Below, one piece after another: positions 1 to 6,641 of a stretch of DNA of 10,161 nt. This stretch comes from Bdellovibrio sp. ZAP7. GTDB taxonomy: Bacteria > Bacteroidota > Bacteroidia > Flavobacteriales > Flavobacteriaceae. Numbering within the stretch: the first letter of the stretch is position 1; each line of letters begins with the position of its first letter. Under the pieces are notes generated by a model. The model was not told where the DNA came from, made no database searches, and saw only the letters and a list, made by a program, of their open reading frames with translations. The position numbers and the translations under genes were made by a program. Location: positions 1 to 10,161 of the forward strand of contig CALPKO020000022.1 in NCBI GenBank assembly GCA_943324165.2, given 5' to 3'.

Positions 1-510
1 CTCATCTTTATAAATAAATCGAAACAAATCACATAAATTCTTGCTGTTATTCTTGTTGATTTCGCCAGAAACTAACGGAACTCTCGCAGAATGGATGGTA
101 GATAAAGGCATTTTACCGCCCTGATAGTCAATATAAAAAGAACTGTCTTTGTTAAAAACCCTAGCAATAGGTGTTTTTTGTTTTACGACTGCTTTCAAAA
201 CACCATCAATTGTAACAAATACATCCGATTGCTCGACCATATCGTTGTTGTTAACAGATTTTTCCAAGTTGTTCAAATCTAAATTAACTTTGCGAATAGT
301 TTTTACGTCCGAATTATTTTCTATTAACAATTTATTAACCGTTTTTTTATTCAAAAATTCTTGGTCTTCTCCGAGAAATTCTACCGTCAATTTTTTTAAT
401 TTTCTATTTTCATTTCTGATTGAAGTAAAAGAATAAAAGAAAATTACTAATGCGAACATTAATACCAATCTTACGTTTATCCAAATATTTAACCAGTTGA
501 TATTTTTCAT
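1..510 (-). CDS. ftsQ: Cell division protein FtsQ (N-terminal part, 3' end outside window)
   Basis: The reading frame is open from an ATG at 510-508 to the left edge, giving 170 residues; the remaining C-terminus is cut off. FtsQ is a bitopic inner-membrane divisome protein that bridges early and late division proteins. What is visible: a short cytoplasmic N-terminus, one hydrophobic segment at about residues 11-29 (VRLVLMFALVIFFYSF), then an extracytoplasmic region. Residues about 82-118 (LEKSV...DVFVTIDGVLKAVVKQKTPIARV) have the layout of the POTRA-like and beta part of Bacteroidota FtsQ, where a 'V.I.G.L...V.Q..PIARV' pattern recurs. Position directly after murC is the standard place for ftsQ in this phylum, with ftsA expected next. 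The 67-base leader from the murC stop is A-rich with no Shine-Dalgarno sequence. FtsQ is poorly conserved, so the call rests partly on context. Confidence 0.85.
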   Translation of the reverse strand, partial: MKNINWLNIWINVRLVLMFALVIFFYSFTSIRNENRKLKKLTVEFLGEDQEFLNKKTVNKLLIENNSDVKTIRKVNLDLNNLEKSVNNNDMVEQSDVFVTIDGVLKAVVKQKTPIARVFNKDSSFYIDYQGGKMPLSTIHSARVPLVSGEINKNNSKNLCDLFRFIYKDE

Positions 511-577
511 TTATTATTTTAATTATCTTATTTTCAATGTTTTAATTTAAAATAGATTTGTAATCTTTTCTTTTTTG

Positions 578-1930
578 TTATTTGTATTTAGCCAAAAGCG
601 CCGTTTTTATATCGTTTACTAATTCGCCAATATCACCCGCGCCAATGGTTACAATTATTTTTTCATCGCTATTTTTAATGGCTTCAATTAAATTTTCTTT
701 GGATACCAATTGCTTGTTAATATTTGTCATTTTTGTTAATAACCATTTAGAATTTACACCTTCGATTGGCATTTCGCGCGCCGGATAAATATCAAGCAAA
801 ATTGTGTTTGAAAATTGTGATAAACTCTGCGCAAAATCATCAATAAAATCTCTTGTCCGACTGAACAAGTGTGGCTGAAAAATTGCCAGCACTTTTTGAT
901 TGGGGTACAATTCTGAAACAGCCTGAACAACAGCATTTATTTCTGTTGGATGGTGTGCATAATCATCAATATAAACAACTTTATCCGTTTTTATTTGATA
1001 AGAAAACCGTCTTTTTATTCCTTTGAACGAATGGAGTGCTTTGGCAATATCCTCGCTGGTTGTCCCAAAGGTTTTTGCCATAGCAATTGCCATCAAAGCA
1101 TTCATCAAATTGTGTTTTCCTGGCAAACCGAATTGCAAATTCTCAATGACTTCCGTTGGCGTTTGAACATCAAAAACATATTGACTATTTTCAATTCTTA
1201 TGTTAAATGCAGTATAATTTGCATCTTCATTTACAGCGACAGTAATGCCCTGCAACGGCAAACCTTTTGCGATAAACAAATTCGACTTGTCTTGAATTTT
1301 CTCTGCAAATTCTACAAAAGATGCTTCGATGGTAGCACTGTCGCCATAGATGTCCAAATGATCAGCATCCATAGAAGTAATGCAAGCAATATTTGGATAT
1401 AAATGCAAAAATGATCTGTCAAATTCGTCTGCCTCCACCACGGTAATGGTTTTTCCGTTCCCAATTAAATTGGAATTGTAATTCTCGACAATTCCTCCTA
1501 AAAAGGAAGTTACATCTGCACCACTTTCGAATAAAATATGTCCTAAGATACTTGAAGTGGTAGTTTTTCCGTGCGTTCCTGCCACTGCAAAACAAAAAGT
1601 GTCTTTTGTGATTATGCCTAAAACTTCTGCTCTTTTTTTAATTTGAAAATGGCTGCCTAAAAAATAATTCCATTCTGAATGCGATTTTGGAACTGCTGGT
1701 GTAATAACAACCAAAGTGTTTTCGCTATAAAAATCTATTGGAATCAATTCGATATTGTCTTCAAAATGAATAGCAATACCACTCTCTATCAATTGGTCCG
1801 TTAATGAAGTTGGTGTTTTGTCGTAACCAGCCACATTTTTGCCGATGGTTTTGAAATAACGCGCCAAAGCACTCATTCCGATACCACCGATTCCGATAAA
1901 ATAGACGTTATGTATTTGGCTCAGGTTCAT
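578..1930 (-). CDS. murC: UDP-N-acetylmuramate--L-alanine ligase (MurC)
   Basis: MurC is a cytoplasmic ATP-dependent ligase that adds L-alanine to UDP-MurNAc, the first step of stem-peptide assembly. The 450-residue product has the three Mur ligase domains. An N-terminal nucleotide-binding domain carries [11 protein letters not shown] at about 14-24. The central ATPase domain has the P-loop GTHGKTT at 118-124, the EADEFDRSF segment at about 166-174 and the [10 protein letters not shown] segment at about 188-197. The C-terminal domain follows GKHNLMNA at 271-278 and has DDYAHHPTE at 322-330 and FQPHLFSRT at 351-359; the HHPTE and PHLFSRT motifs are typical of MurC. Length is normal. The ATG overlaps the murG stop in an ATGA (1930-1927), which suggests translational coupling and fixes the start. 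No anomalies are seen. Confidence 0.98.
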   Translation of the reverse strand: MNLSQIHNVYFIGIGGIGMSALARYFKTIGKNVAGYDKTPTSLTDQLIESGIAIHFEDNIELIPIDFYSENTLVVITPAVPKSHSEWNYFLGSHFQIKKRAEVLGIITKDTFCFAVAGTHGKTTTSSILGHILFESGADVTSFLGGIVENYNSNLIGNGKTITVVEADEFDRSFLHLYPNIACITSMDADHLDIYGDSATIEASFVEFAEKIQDKSNLFIAKGLPLQGITVAVNEDANYTAFNIRIENSQYVFDVQTPTEVIENLQFGLPGKHNLMNALMAIAMAKTFGTTSEDIAKALHSFKGIKRRFSYQIKTDKVVYIDDYAHHPTEINAVVQAVSELYPNQKVLAIFQPHLFSRTRDFIDDFAQSLSQFSNTILLDIYPAREMPIEGVNSKWLLTKMTNINKQLVSKENLIEAIKNSDEKIIVTIGAGDIGELVNDIKTALLAKYK

Positions 1931-3018
1931 TTTATCAATTTTATAATTTCGTCAACAATATCTTTTGTTGCATTGGTTTTGGCTAACTTCGAAATGTTTT
2001 CAGACAATTCGATTTGCTCCTTTTCATTGTTCAATAAATTACTAAAAACATTATTGAATTGGGTGTCCAATTCGATTTCTTTAATCATCAAAGCACCATT
2101 TTTATCAACAATTGATTTGGCATTTTTCGTTTGGTGATCTTCGGCAACATTGGGTGAAGGAATAAAAATGACAGGTTTTCCAACAATACAAAGTTCTGAA
2201 ACTGAAGACGCACCAGAGCGAGAAATTACGATATCTGCTGCGGCATAAACCAAATCCATTCGGTCAATAAATGCCAAAACTTGAACGTTTTTATTTTCGT
2301 TGTAATGTTTGTATTCTTCAAAGTACAACTTGCCACACTGCCAAATAATCTGTACATTTTGTGATGAAAAATTCACCAATTCTTTTGCTATCAATTGATT
2401 GATTCTTCTTGCGCCAAGACTTCCGCCAAGAATTAATAATGTTTTTTTATCATCAGCAAGTTTAAAATAGTCAATTGCTTCTTGTCTTTTTCCTTTGATA
2501 GCAATCAAATCTTGACGAACCGGATTTCCAGTCATTACTATTTTATTTTTAGGGAAAAACTGTTCTAGGTTTTCGTAAGCCACACAAATTTTATTGGCTT
2601 TACGGCTCAACCATTTGTTGGTGATTCCGGGATAAGAATTTTGTTCTTGAATTACGGTAGGAATTCCAGCACTGGCAGCAACTCTGAGTAAAGGTCCGCT
2701 TGCAAAACCTCCGGTGCCAATCACTACGTTGGGTTTAAAATCGCGAATAATTGTTCTAGATTTTAATAAACTTGAAATTAATTTTAAAGGGAAAAGTGAA
2801 TTATCTAATGTTAATCTTCTCTGAATACCCGCAATCCACAAACCAATGATTTTGTATCCCGCCTGAGGCACTTTTTGCATTTCCATTTTGTTGTTTGCAC
2901 CTACAAAAAGGATTTCACAATCTGGAAAACGCAATTTTAATTCATTGGCAATAGCAATGGCTGGATAAATATGTCCACCCGTTCCGCCACCACTCAATAT
3001 GAATTTTAAATTTGTCAT
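1927..3018 (-). CDS. murG: UDP-GlcNAc:lipid I N-acetylglucosaminyltransferase (MurG)
   Basis: MurG is a peripheral inner-membrane GT28 glycosyltransferase that transfers GlcNAc from UDP-GlcNAc to lipid I, making lipid II. The 363-residue product has the two-Rossmann-fold layout. The N-terminal glycine-rich loop [12 protein letters not shown] is at 9-20, a second one (GTGGFASGP) at 101-109, and [11 protein letters not shown] at 125-135. The C-terminal domain has GGSLGA at 198-203, [11 protein letters not shown] at about 266-276, which corresponds to the UDP-GlcNAc-binding region, and [14 protein letters not shown] at about 287-300. Length is typical. It follows ftsW after a 41-base spacer and overlaps murC by 4 bases (ATGA), so it is probably translated from the same mRNA. 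The leader is A-rich (AAGAAA just before the ATG) without a Shine-Dalgarno sequence, as is usual in Bacteroidota. Confidence 0.98.
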   Translation of the reverse strand: MTNLKFILSGGGTGGHIYPAIAIANELKLRFPDCEILFVGANNKMEMQKVPQAGYKIIGLWIAGIQRRLTLDNSLFPLKLISSLLKSRTIIRDFKPNVVIGTGGFASGPLLRVAASAGIPTVIQEQNSYPGITNKWLSRKANKICVAYENLEQFFPKNKIVMTGNPVRQDLIAIKGKRQEAIDYFKLADDKKTLLILGGSLGARRINQLIAKELVNFSSQNVQIIWQCGKLYFEEYKHYNENKNVQVLAFIDRMDLVYAAADIVISRSGASSVSELCIVGKPVIFIPSPNVAEDHQTKNAKSIVDKNGALMIKEIELDTQFNNVFSNLLNNEKEQIELSENISKLAKTNATKDIVDEIIKLIK

Positions 3019-3059
3019 TTTCTTAAATCTATTATCTCTTTGTCTATTGTCTTTTTAAT

Positions 3060-4391
3060 CTATTTATTCTTCACCGCATTCATCGGATTTCTTGCCGAAT
3101 CAGTAATCGAATAATCTTCATTTTCTTCTTCATCAAGAACCTCATTTTCGGTGGCATCTTCTTCTAATTGTTTGTCGATTAATTTATCCAACGCTATTTT
3201 TCTTTGTTCTCTTTCGTCTAATTCTTGTGCAATTTCTTCCTCTTTTTTGGTTACACTTATTATGATTCCAATAGCGATGCAAGTCATCCAAATGGAACTT
3301 CCTCCGCTACTTACCAATGGCAGCGTTTGTCCGGTAACTGGTAATAATTGAACTGCAACGCCCATATTAATTAATGCTTGAAAAATAATTGGAAACCCAA
3401 GTCCAACAACCAACAATCTTCCGAAAGGTGAATTGGCTTTGTGGGCAGCAATGATGAACCTAAAAAACAACAATAAATAAAGCAACAAAACCCCAAAACC
3501 TCCTATCAATCCATATTCTTCCACAATAATAGCGAAAATAAAATCTGAAGAAGATTGAGGCAAAAAGTTTTTCTGAACACTTTTTCCCGGCCCTAAACCA
3601 TAAACTCCACCGGAAGCGATAGCAGTTTTTGCTTTTTCAATTTGATAATCATCATCGGTTATTTCTTTATTGTTGGAAAAAAAATTTCCTACTCTATTTT
3701 CCCACGTTTTTACCCGCCCAAATATTTTTGGTGTGTTATCAGGATTCGTTTTTTCGACAACTTTTGCTGTGATAATAAACAAGGTAAAAAGAGCAATTCC
3801 GCCACCAATAACAATTGTAATGAACTTAAACGGATAATTTCCAACAAAAGTTAACATCAACACCATCGAAAATATTAGTGCTGCCGTTGAGAAATTGTTG
3901 GGCAAAATCAGCATTAATGTTATTCCTACAGGAATCCACAAATCGATAAATGAGGATTTAAAAGTCAATGGTTCCGTTTGTGTTTTAGACAAATACCTGG
4001 CAACATAAACCATTAAAACAATAAATGCCAAAGCAGAAGTTTGAAAAGAAATTCCCACAAACGGCACCTGAATCCATCGCGTTGCACTGCCTTGTTCTAC
4101 TCCAAAAAATAGGGTATATGTCAAAAGTATCCAAACAATTGGTAAAGCAATTCTTGAAATACTGCGAAAATAATGGTACGGTACTTTTTGAATTTGGTAA
4201 AGGATAAAAAATCCAAATATAATATGCACAGCATGTTTCAAAAGATAACCTAAGGTGTTCCCAGTGCCATGATTCATATAAGCCAAATTACTACTTGCAC
4301 TAAAAACAGGCATGAACGAAAACATGGCCAATAGCGCCACGAACGACCAAATGCCCTTGTCTCCTTTTAATGTGTTGAGTAATTTTATCAT
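3060..4391 (-). CDS. ftsW: SEDS peptidoglycan glycosyltransferase FtsW
   Basis: FtsW is the septal SEDS-family glycan polymerase that uses lipid II and works with FtsI. The 443-residue protein has about ten hydrophobic segments from residue 15 to 381. SEDS hallmarks are visible: YQIEKAKTAIASGGVYGLGPGKS at about 249-271 in the large extracytoplasmic loop, QSSSDFIFAIIVEEYGLIGG at about 279-298 including the conserved Asp-283, and NMGVAVQLLPVTGQTLPLVSSGGSS at about 342-366. The family also includes RodA and SpoVE; the location between murD and murG and next to the other dcw genes argues for FtsW. After the last membrane segment comes a cytoplasmic tail of about 60 residues (382-443), charged and then strongly acidic (EEDATENEVLDEEENEDY). 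The start lies 6 bases from the inverted-repeat tail of the four-helix-bundle insertion upstream. Confidence 0.95.
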   Translation of the reverse strand: MIKLLNTLKGDKGIWSFVALLAMFSFMPVFSASSNLAYMNHGTGNTLGYLLKHAVHIIFGFFILYQIQKVPYHYFRSISRIALPIVWILLTYTLFFGVEQGSATRWIQVPFVGISFQTSALAFIVLMVYVARYLSKTQTEPLTFKSSFIDLWIPVGITLMLILPNNFSTAALIFSMVLMLTFVGNYPFKFITIVIGGGIALFTLFIITAKVVEKTNPDNTPKIFGRVKTWENRVGNFFSNNKEITDDDYQIEKAKTAIASGGVYGLGPGKSVQKNFLPQSSSDFIFAIIVEEYGLIGGFGVLLLYLLLFFRFIIAAHKANSPFGRLLVVGLGFPIIFQALINMGVAVQLLPVTGQTLPLVSSGGSSIWMTCIAIGIIISVTKKEEEIAQELDEREQRKIALDKLIDKQLEEDATENEVLDEEENEDYSITDSARNPMNAVKNK

Positions 4392-4402
4392 ATTGTATTT
4401 AG

Positions 4403-4424
4403 AATTTAGATTTTAGAATTTAGA
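4403..4424. repeat. Inverted repeat arm, unit 1 left (TTTAGAA heptamers)
   Basis: These 22 bases are the exact reverse complement of 4832-4853. They lie in a tandem run of four 7-base units at 4398-4425 (TTTAGAA, TTTAGAT, TTTAGAA, TTTAGAA). In the mRNA this is the downstream arm, between the four-helix-bundle stop codon and the ftsW start codon. Confidence 0.9.
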
Positions 4425-4447
4425 ATTGTGCTAATCCTAAAATCTAA
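4406..4447 (-). other. Hairpin directly after the four-helix-bundle stop codon
   Basis: In the minus-strand RNA, 4447-4433 can pair with 4420-4406: 15 positions with one G-U wobble, and a 12-base loop at 4432-4421. The first base of the stem is one base after the TAA of the upstream gene. The downstream arm is the same sequence that can pair with the distal arm at 4832-4853, so the two folds exclude each other. The stem is A/U-rich and has no following U run, so it is not a classical intrinsic terminator; it may protect or process the mRNA, which is inference. Confidence 0.6.
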
Positions 4448-4448
4448 T

Positions 4449-4808
4449 TTATTTTGTATTTTTTATTTTACAATTCATTGTTTTTAATGTGCTTACAAAT
4501 ATTGAAGTCAACTCATTTCCTTCGTTCCAAACTATATCTAATTCTGTTTTATCAATCCAATTTTTATCGGAAATAATTTCTAACCAAAATAGAGTTTCGT
4601 CAGATTCTTCTAAAACAATATTCATTTTTGAAACAAACTCTCGATCGCTTCTAGCCCTGCATACAGCTCTGTAATTTGCACCGACTGAAGTTCCGCTTTT
4701 CACAATTTGATTAGAAATAACCCTTCCGGAAATTGTATTGGGTAGCTTTTCTACTAAATCAATAACCATCAATGAAAAGTTCTTTGTTCTAAATTTCAAA
4801 TCTGTCAT
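4449..4808 (-). CDS. Four-helix-bundle protein, S23 / 23S rRNA intervening-sequence family
   Basis: This intact 119-residue protein belongs to the S23/IVP family (four-helix bundle, structurally related to the Avd accessory protein of diversity-generating retroelements). The family signature is IVKSGTSVGANYRA at about 35-48, followed by ARSDREFVSKMNIVLEESDETLFWLEII at about 52-79, where SGTS.GAN, the R/SDREF segment and the E..ET.FWLE helix are typical. It is predicted all-helical with no membrane segment or catalytic motif. Cellular function is unknown for most family members; RNA or nucleic-acid binding is a reasonable inference from Avd and from basic surfaces, not something shown here. 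It sits alone between murD and ftsW, enclosed by inverted repeats, and has no functional link to peptidoglycan synthesis. It differs clearly from the broken paralogue at 6242-6601, so the two are not a recent duplication. Confidence 0.88.
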   Translation of the reverse strand: MTDLKFRTKNFSLMVIDLVEKLPNTISGRVISNQIVKSGTSVGANYRAVCRARSDREFVSKMNIVLEESDETLFWLEIISDKNWIDKTELDIVWNEGNELTSIFVSTLKTMNCKIKNTK

Positions 4809-4831
4809 TTTATTAATTATATTTTCTGAAA

Positions 4832-4853
4832 TCTAAATTCTAAAATCTAAATT
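4832..4853. repeat. Inverted repeat arm, unit 1 right (TTTAGAA heptamers)
   Basis: These 22 bases are the exact reverse complement of 4403-4424. On the minus strand the tract reads TTTGTAA, TTTAGAT, TTTAGAA, TTTAGAT (4858-4831) and begins at the base immediately after the murD stop codon. It is the upstream arm of the stem that could enclose the four-helix-bundle gene in the mRNA. Confidence 0.9.
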
Positions 4854-4858
4854 ACAAA

Positions 4859-6193
4859 TTACAAATCCTGCACTGCAGCTTTAAATTGATTTCCTCTGTC
4901 TTCATAGTTTTTAAACAAATCAAAACTTGCGCAACATGGCGAAAGTAAAACCGTATCGCCTTTTTCAGCTATGCGTTGTGATAATTTTACAGCATCTTGC
5001 ATATCATCTACTTCAATCATTATATCCACCACATTTCCAAAAGTATCGATGATCTTTTTATTGTCCATTCCCAGACAAACAATGGCTTTTACTTTTTCTC
5101 GAACCAACGACATCAATTCGGTGTAATCATTTCCTTTGTCCACACCTCCAACAATCCAAACTGTTGGCGCAGTCATGCTGTCTAAAGCATAGAACGTTGC
5201 GTTTACATTCGTGGCTTTTGAATCGTTAATGTATTGCACATGCTGAATTTTCAACACTTTTTCTAATCGATGTGGCACACCTTCAAAATTCGACATACTT
5301 TGTTTGATTGTCTCTTTTCTAATTTTGAGCAACTGCGCTACTGATGTTGCGGCCATTGCATTTTTAATATTGTGCTTTCCTTCTAGTGCTATGTCCATTG
5401 TGTCCATTGTAAATTCGTCGTTTTTAGTTATTATTTTCATGGTTGTGTTGTTTAATGATGCTCCAAATTCTAGTTGTTTTGAAATCGAAAAAGGAACTAT
5501 TTGTGCTTTTGTTTTGTTGTTTTTAAACCATTGTGCAATTGCTTCATCATCATCATCAAAAATTAAAAAGTCCTTTTCATCTTGCTTTTGCGTTATTCTA
5601 AACTTCGAGGCGATGTAATTTTCATATTTATATTCATACCTATCTAAATGATCCGGACTAATATTCAACAAAATCGCAATATGCGGTTTATACTCGAAGC
5701 AGCCATCTAATTGAAAACTGCTCAATTCTAAAACATAGATGTCAAAATCATTTTCTGCGACTTGCCAAGCAAAACTCTTTCCTATGTTTCCTCCTAAACC
5801 TACATTCAAACCAGCTGATTTTAGCAAATGGTAAGTCAACATCGTTGTAGTTGTTTTGCCATTGCTTCCTGTAATACCGACTGTAATTGCATTGGTGTAC
5901 GGAAAAGCAAACTCAATTTCGGAAATCACCGGAACTTTCTTTTCTATTAATTGCTTTACAATTGCAGATTTTTCAGGAATTCCGGGGCTTTTCATAACCA
6001 AATCGGCATTCAAAATCAGGCTTTCAGTATGTGTTTCGTCTTCCCATTCAATTTCATATTTATCAAGAACTTCCTTGTACTTCTCGTTTATTTTTCCAAA
6101 ATCAGAAACAAAAACTTCAAATCCTTCTTTTTTCCCTAAAATTGCGGTTCCCACGCCACTTTCTCCGCCTCCTAGGATCACTAATCTTTTCAT
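4859..6193 (-). CDS. murD: UDP-N-acetylmuramoyl-L-alanine--D-glutamate ligase (MurD)
   Basis: MurD is a cytoplasmic ATP-dependent ligase that adds D-glutamate to UDP-MurNAc-L-Ala. The 444-residue product has the N-terminal Rossmann domain (VILGGGESGVGTA at about 5-17, MKSPGIP at about 67-73), the central ATPase domain with the P-loop GITGSNGKTTTT at 106-117, LELSSFQL and NISPDHLDRY, then GKHNIKNAMAA and the C-terminal domain with NDSKATNVNAT and LLSPCCASFDLFKNYEDRGNQF. The NDSKATN and SP.CASFD..KNYEDRG motifs distinguish MurD from MurC, MurE and MurF. Length is normal. It is bracketed by two four-helix-bundle insertions. Its ATG lies 3 bases downstream of the ATTACGA-type repeat, so the repeat makes up its whole 5' leader; translation may depend on unfolding that repeat. 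Confidence 0.97.
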   Translation of the reverse strand: MKRLVILGGGESGVGTAILGKKEGFEVFVSDFGKINEKYKEVLDKYEIEWEDETHTESLILNADLVMKSPGIPEKSAIVKQLIEKKVPVISEIEFAFPYTNAITVGITGSNGKTTTTMLTYHLLKSAGLNVGLGGNIGKSFAWQVAENDFDIYVLELSSFQLDGCFEYKPHIAILLNISPDHLDRYEYKYENYIASKFRITQKQDEKDFLIFDDDDEAIAQWFKNNKTKAQIVPFSISKQLEFGASLNNTTMKIITKNDEFTMDTMDIALEGKHNIKNAMAATSVAQLLKIRKETIKQSMSNFEGVPHRLEKVLKIQHVQYINDSKATNVNATFYALDSMTAPTVWIVGGVDKGNDYTELMSLVREKVKAIVCLGMDNKKIIDTFGNVVDIMIEVDDMQDAVKLSQRIAEKGDTVLLSPCCASFDLFKNYEDRGNQFKAAVQDL

Positions 6194-6196
6194 TTT

Positions 6197-6247
6197 AAAT
6201 TACGAATTACGAATTACGAATTCTCAATTGTCAATCAATTTTCAATT
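6197..6247. repeat. Heptameric tail and inverted arm, unit 2 left
   Basis: Read on the minus strand this tract is a chain of 7-base units that all begin AATT: AATTGAA, AATTGAT, a 4-base TGAC, AATTGAG, then AATTCGT three times and a final AATTT. The stop codon of the broken four-helix-bundle gene falls inside the first unit. The AATTCGT part (6197-6216) is the exact inverse of 6614-6633. Confidence 0.85.
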
Positions 6248-6601
6248 GGCATTTTTTTTCTTTATTGCAATTTGAATACTTCCCAAAATTTTGCAAATTT
6301 CTTCTGCATCATTAAAAAGACTTTCAAATTCCTCTGTTTTTATATAATCTGTTTCCTTTAATAGCTTTAACCAATAAATGGTTTCCCGTGTTTCTTTGTA
6401 AGAAATACTAATTTTTGATAAAAAATCTCTTTCTGACTGTCCTCCAATTGATTCTTCAATATTTGCTCCTATTGAAGTACCACTTCTTAATATTTGTTTG
6501 CTTAACACGAACTATTTCTTCTCATTTGTTAAGTATTTGTATAAATTTATTATTCTAACAGCAAACAAAAAAGATTTCTGTTGAACAATATTTTCTTTCA
6601 T
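6242..6601 (-). pseudogene. Four-helix-bundle (S23/IVP family) gene interrupted by one TAG codon
   Basis: From the ATG at 6601-6599 the frame runs 120 codons to a TGA at 6244-6242, the same length as the intact relative at 4449-4808. The product would start MKENIVQQKSFLFAVRIINL, continue through YKYLTNEKK, meet a TAG at 6514-6512 (codon 30), and continue FVLSKQILRSGTSIGANIEE, with SERDFLSKISISYKETRETIYWLKLLKETDYI further on. The frame is unchanged across the stop and both sides match the family: most members read 'K-E-(Y/F)-V-L-S-K-Q' here, so the TAG probably replaces a Glu (GAG) or Gln codon. This suggests a recent single-base loss. A GTG at 6508-6506, two codons after the TAG, could allow re-initiation of an 88-residue C-terminal part lacking helix 1. 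Its sequence differs from the other copy (ANIEESIGGQS versus ANYRAVCRARS). Confidence 0.85.
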
Positions 6602-6605
6602 AATA

Positions 6606-6633
6606 ATAATTTTTAATTCGTAATTCGTAATTT
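6606..6633. repeat. 28-bp direct repeat, copy A (also inverted arm of unit 2)
   Basis: This sequence is identical over 28 bases to 8050-8077, in the same orientation. Its 20 bases at 6614-6633 are the exact inverse of 6197-6216. On the minus strand it holds two ATTACGA units and lies between the mraY stop and the ATG of the four-helix-bundle gene. Confidence 0.9.
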
Positions 6634-6641
6634 CTAATTGA

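Larger units (their letters stand above)
4398..4858 (-). mobile_element. Putative IVS-like insertion unit 1 (inverted heptamer tails enclosing a four-helix-bundle gene)
   Basis: The murD-ftsW gap is filled almost exactly by one four-helix-bundle gene flanked by inverted repeats. The core arms (4403-4424 and 4832-4853) are 22 bases and perfectly complementary. Each arm belongs to a tract of 7-base units of TTTAGAA/TTTAGAT type, four on the left at 4398-4425 and about four on the right at 4831-4858. Known: in bacteria such as Leptospira and Coxiella, S23-family proteins are encoded in intervening sequences that interrupt 23S rRNA genes and form a long terminal stem. Inference: this is a related insertion placed in a protein operon. 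No target-site duplication and no transposase are seen, so mobility is unproven. Confidence 0.4.
6197..6633 (-). mobile_element. Putative IVS-like insertion unit 2 (inverted heptamer tails enclosing a broken four-helix-bundle gene)
   Basis: The mraY-murD gap is filled by a four-helix-bundle pseudogene between inverted repeats. The arms 6197-6216 and 6614-6633 are 20 bases and perfectly complementary, built from ATTACGA units. The outer ends lie 8 bases from the mraY stop and 3 bases from the murD start, so the unit occupies essentially the whole gap, like unit 1. The 28-base sequence at its upstream end (6606-6633) recurs identically at 8050-8077. Mobility is inferred from the architecture; no transposase or clear target duplication is seen. 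Confidence 0.42.

Noticed and set aside
149..436. Plus-strand open frame of 95 codons opposite ftsQ
   Set aside because: It lies wholly within the antisense of the ftsQ frame, which has the right position, membrane segment and pattern; no independent support.
511..577. Promoter for ftsQ in the murC-ftsQ gap
   Set aside because: No TAnnTTTG -7 element of the Bacteroidota type with an upstream TTTG could be found in the minus-strand reading; the gap is only AT-rich.
950..1402. Plus-strand open frame of 150 codons inside murC
   Set aside because: It is antisense to the strongly conserved MurC catalytic region and its translation shows no family resemblance; it is a shadow of the real gene.
3060..4391. 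Assignment as RodA instead of FtsW
   Set aside because: Sequence motifs are shared by all SEDS proteins, but the gene lies inside the dcw cluster between murD and murG, the standard FtsW position.
4406..4447. Rho-independent terminator before ftsW
   Set aside because: The stem is nearly all A/U and is not followed by a U run; termination here would also cut off ftsW, murG, murC and ftsQ.
5856..6275. Plus-strand open frame of 139 codons across the start of murD
   Set aside because: It is antisense to the MurD Rossmann and P-loop region and its C-terminal part is translated repeat tail (LNYELRITNSQL), so it is not a gene.
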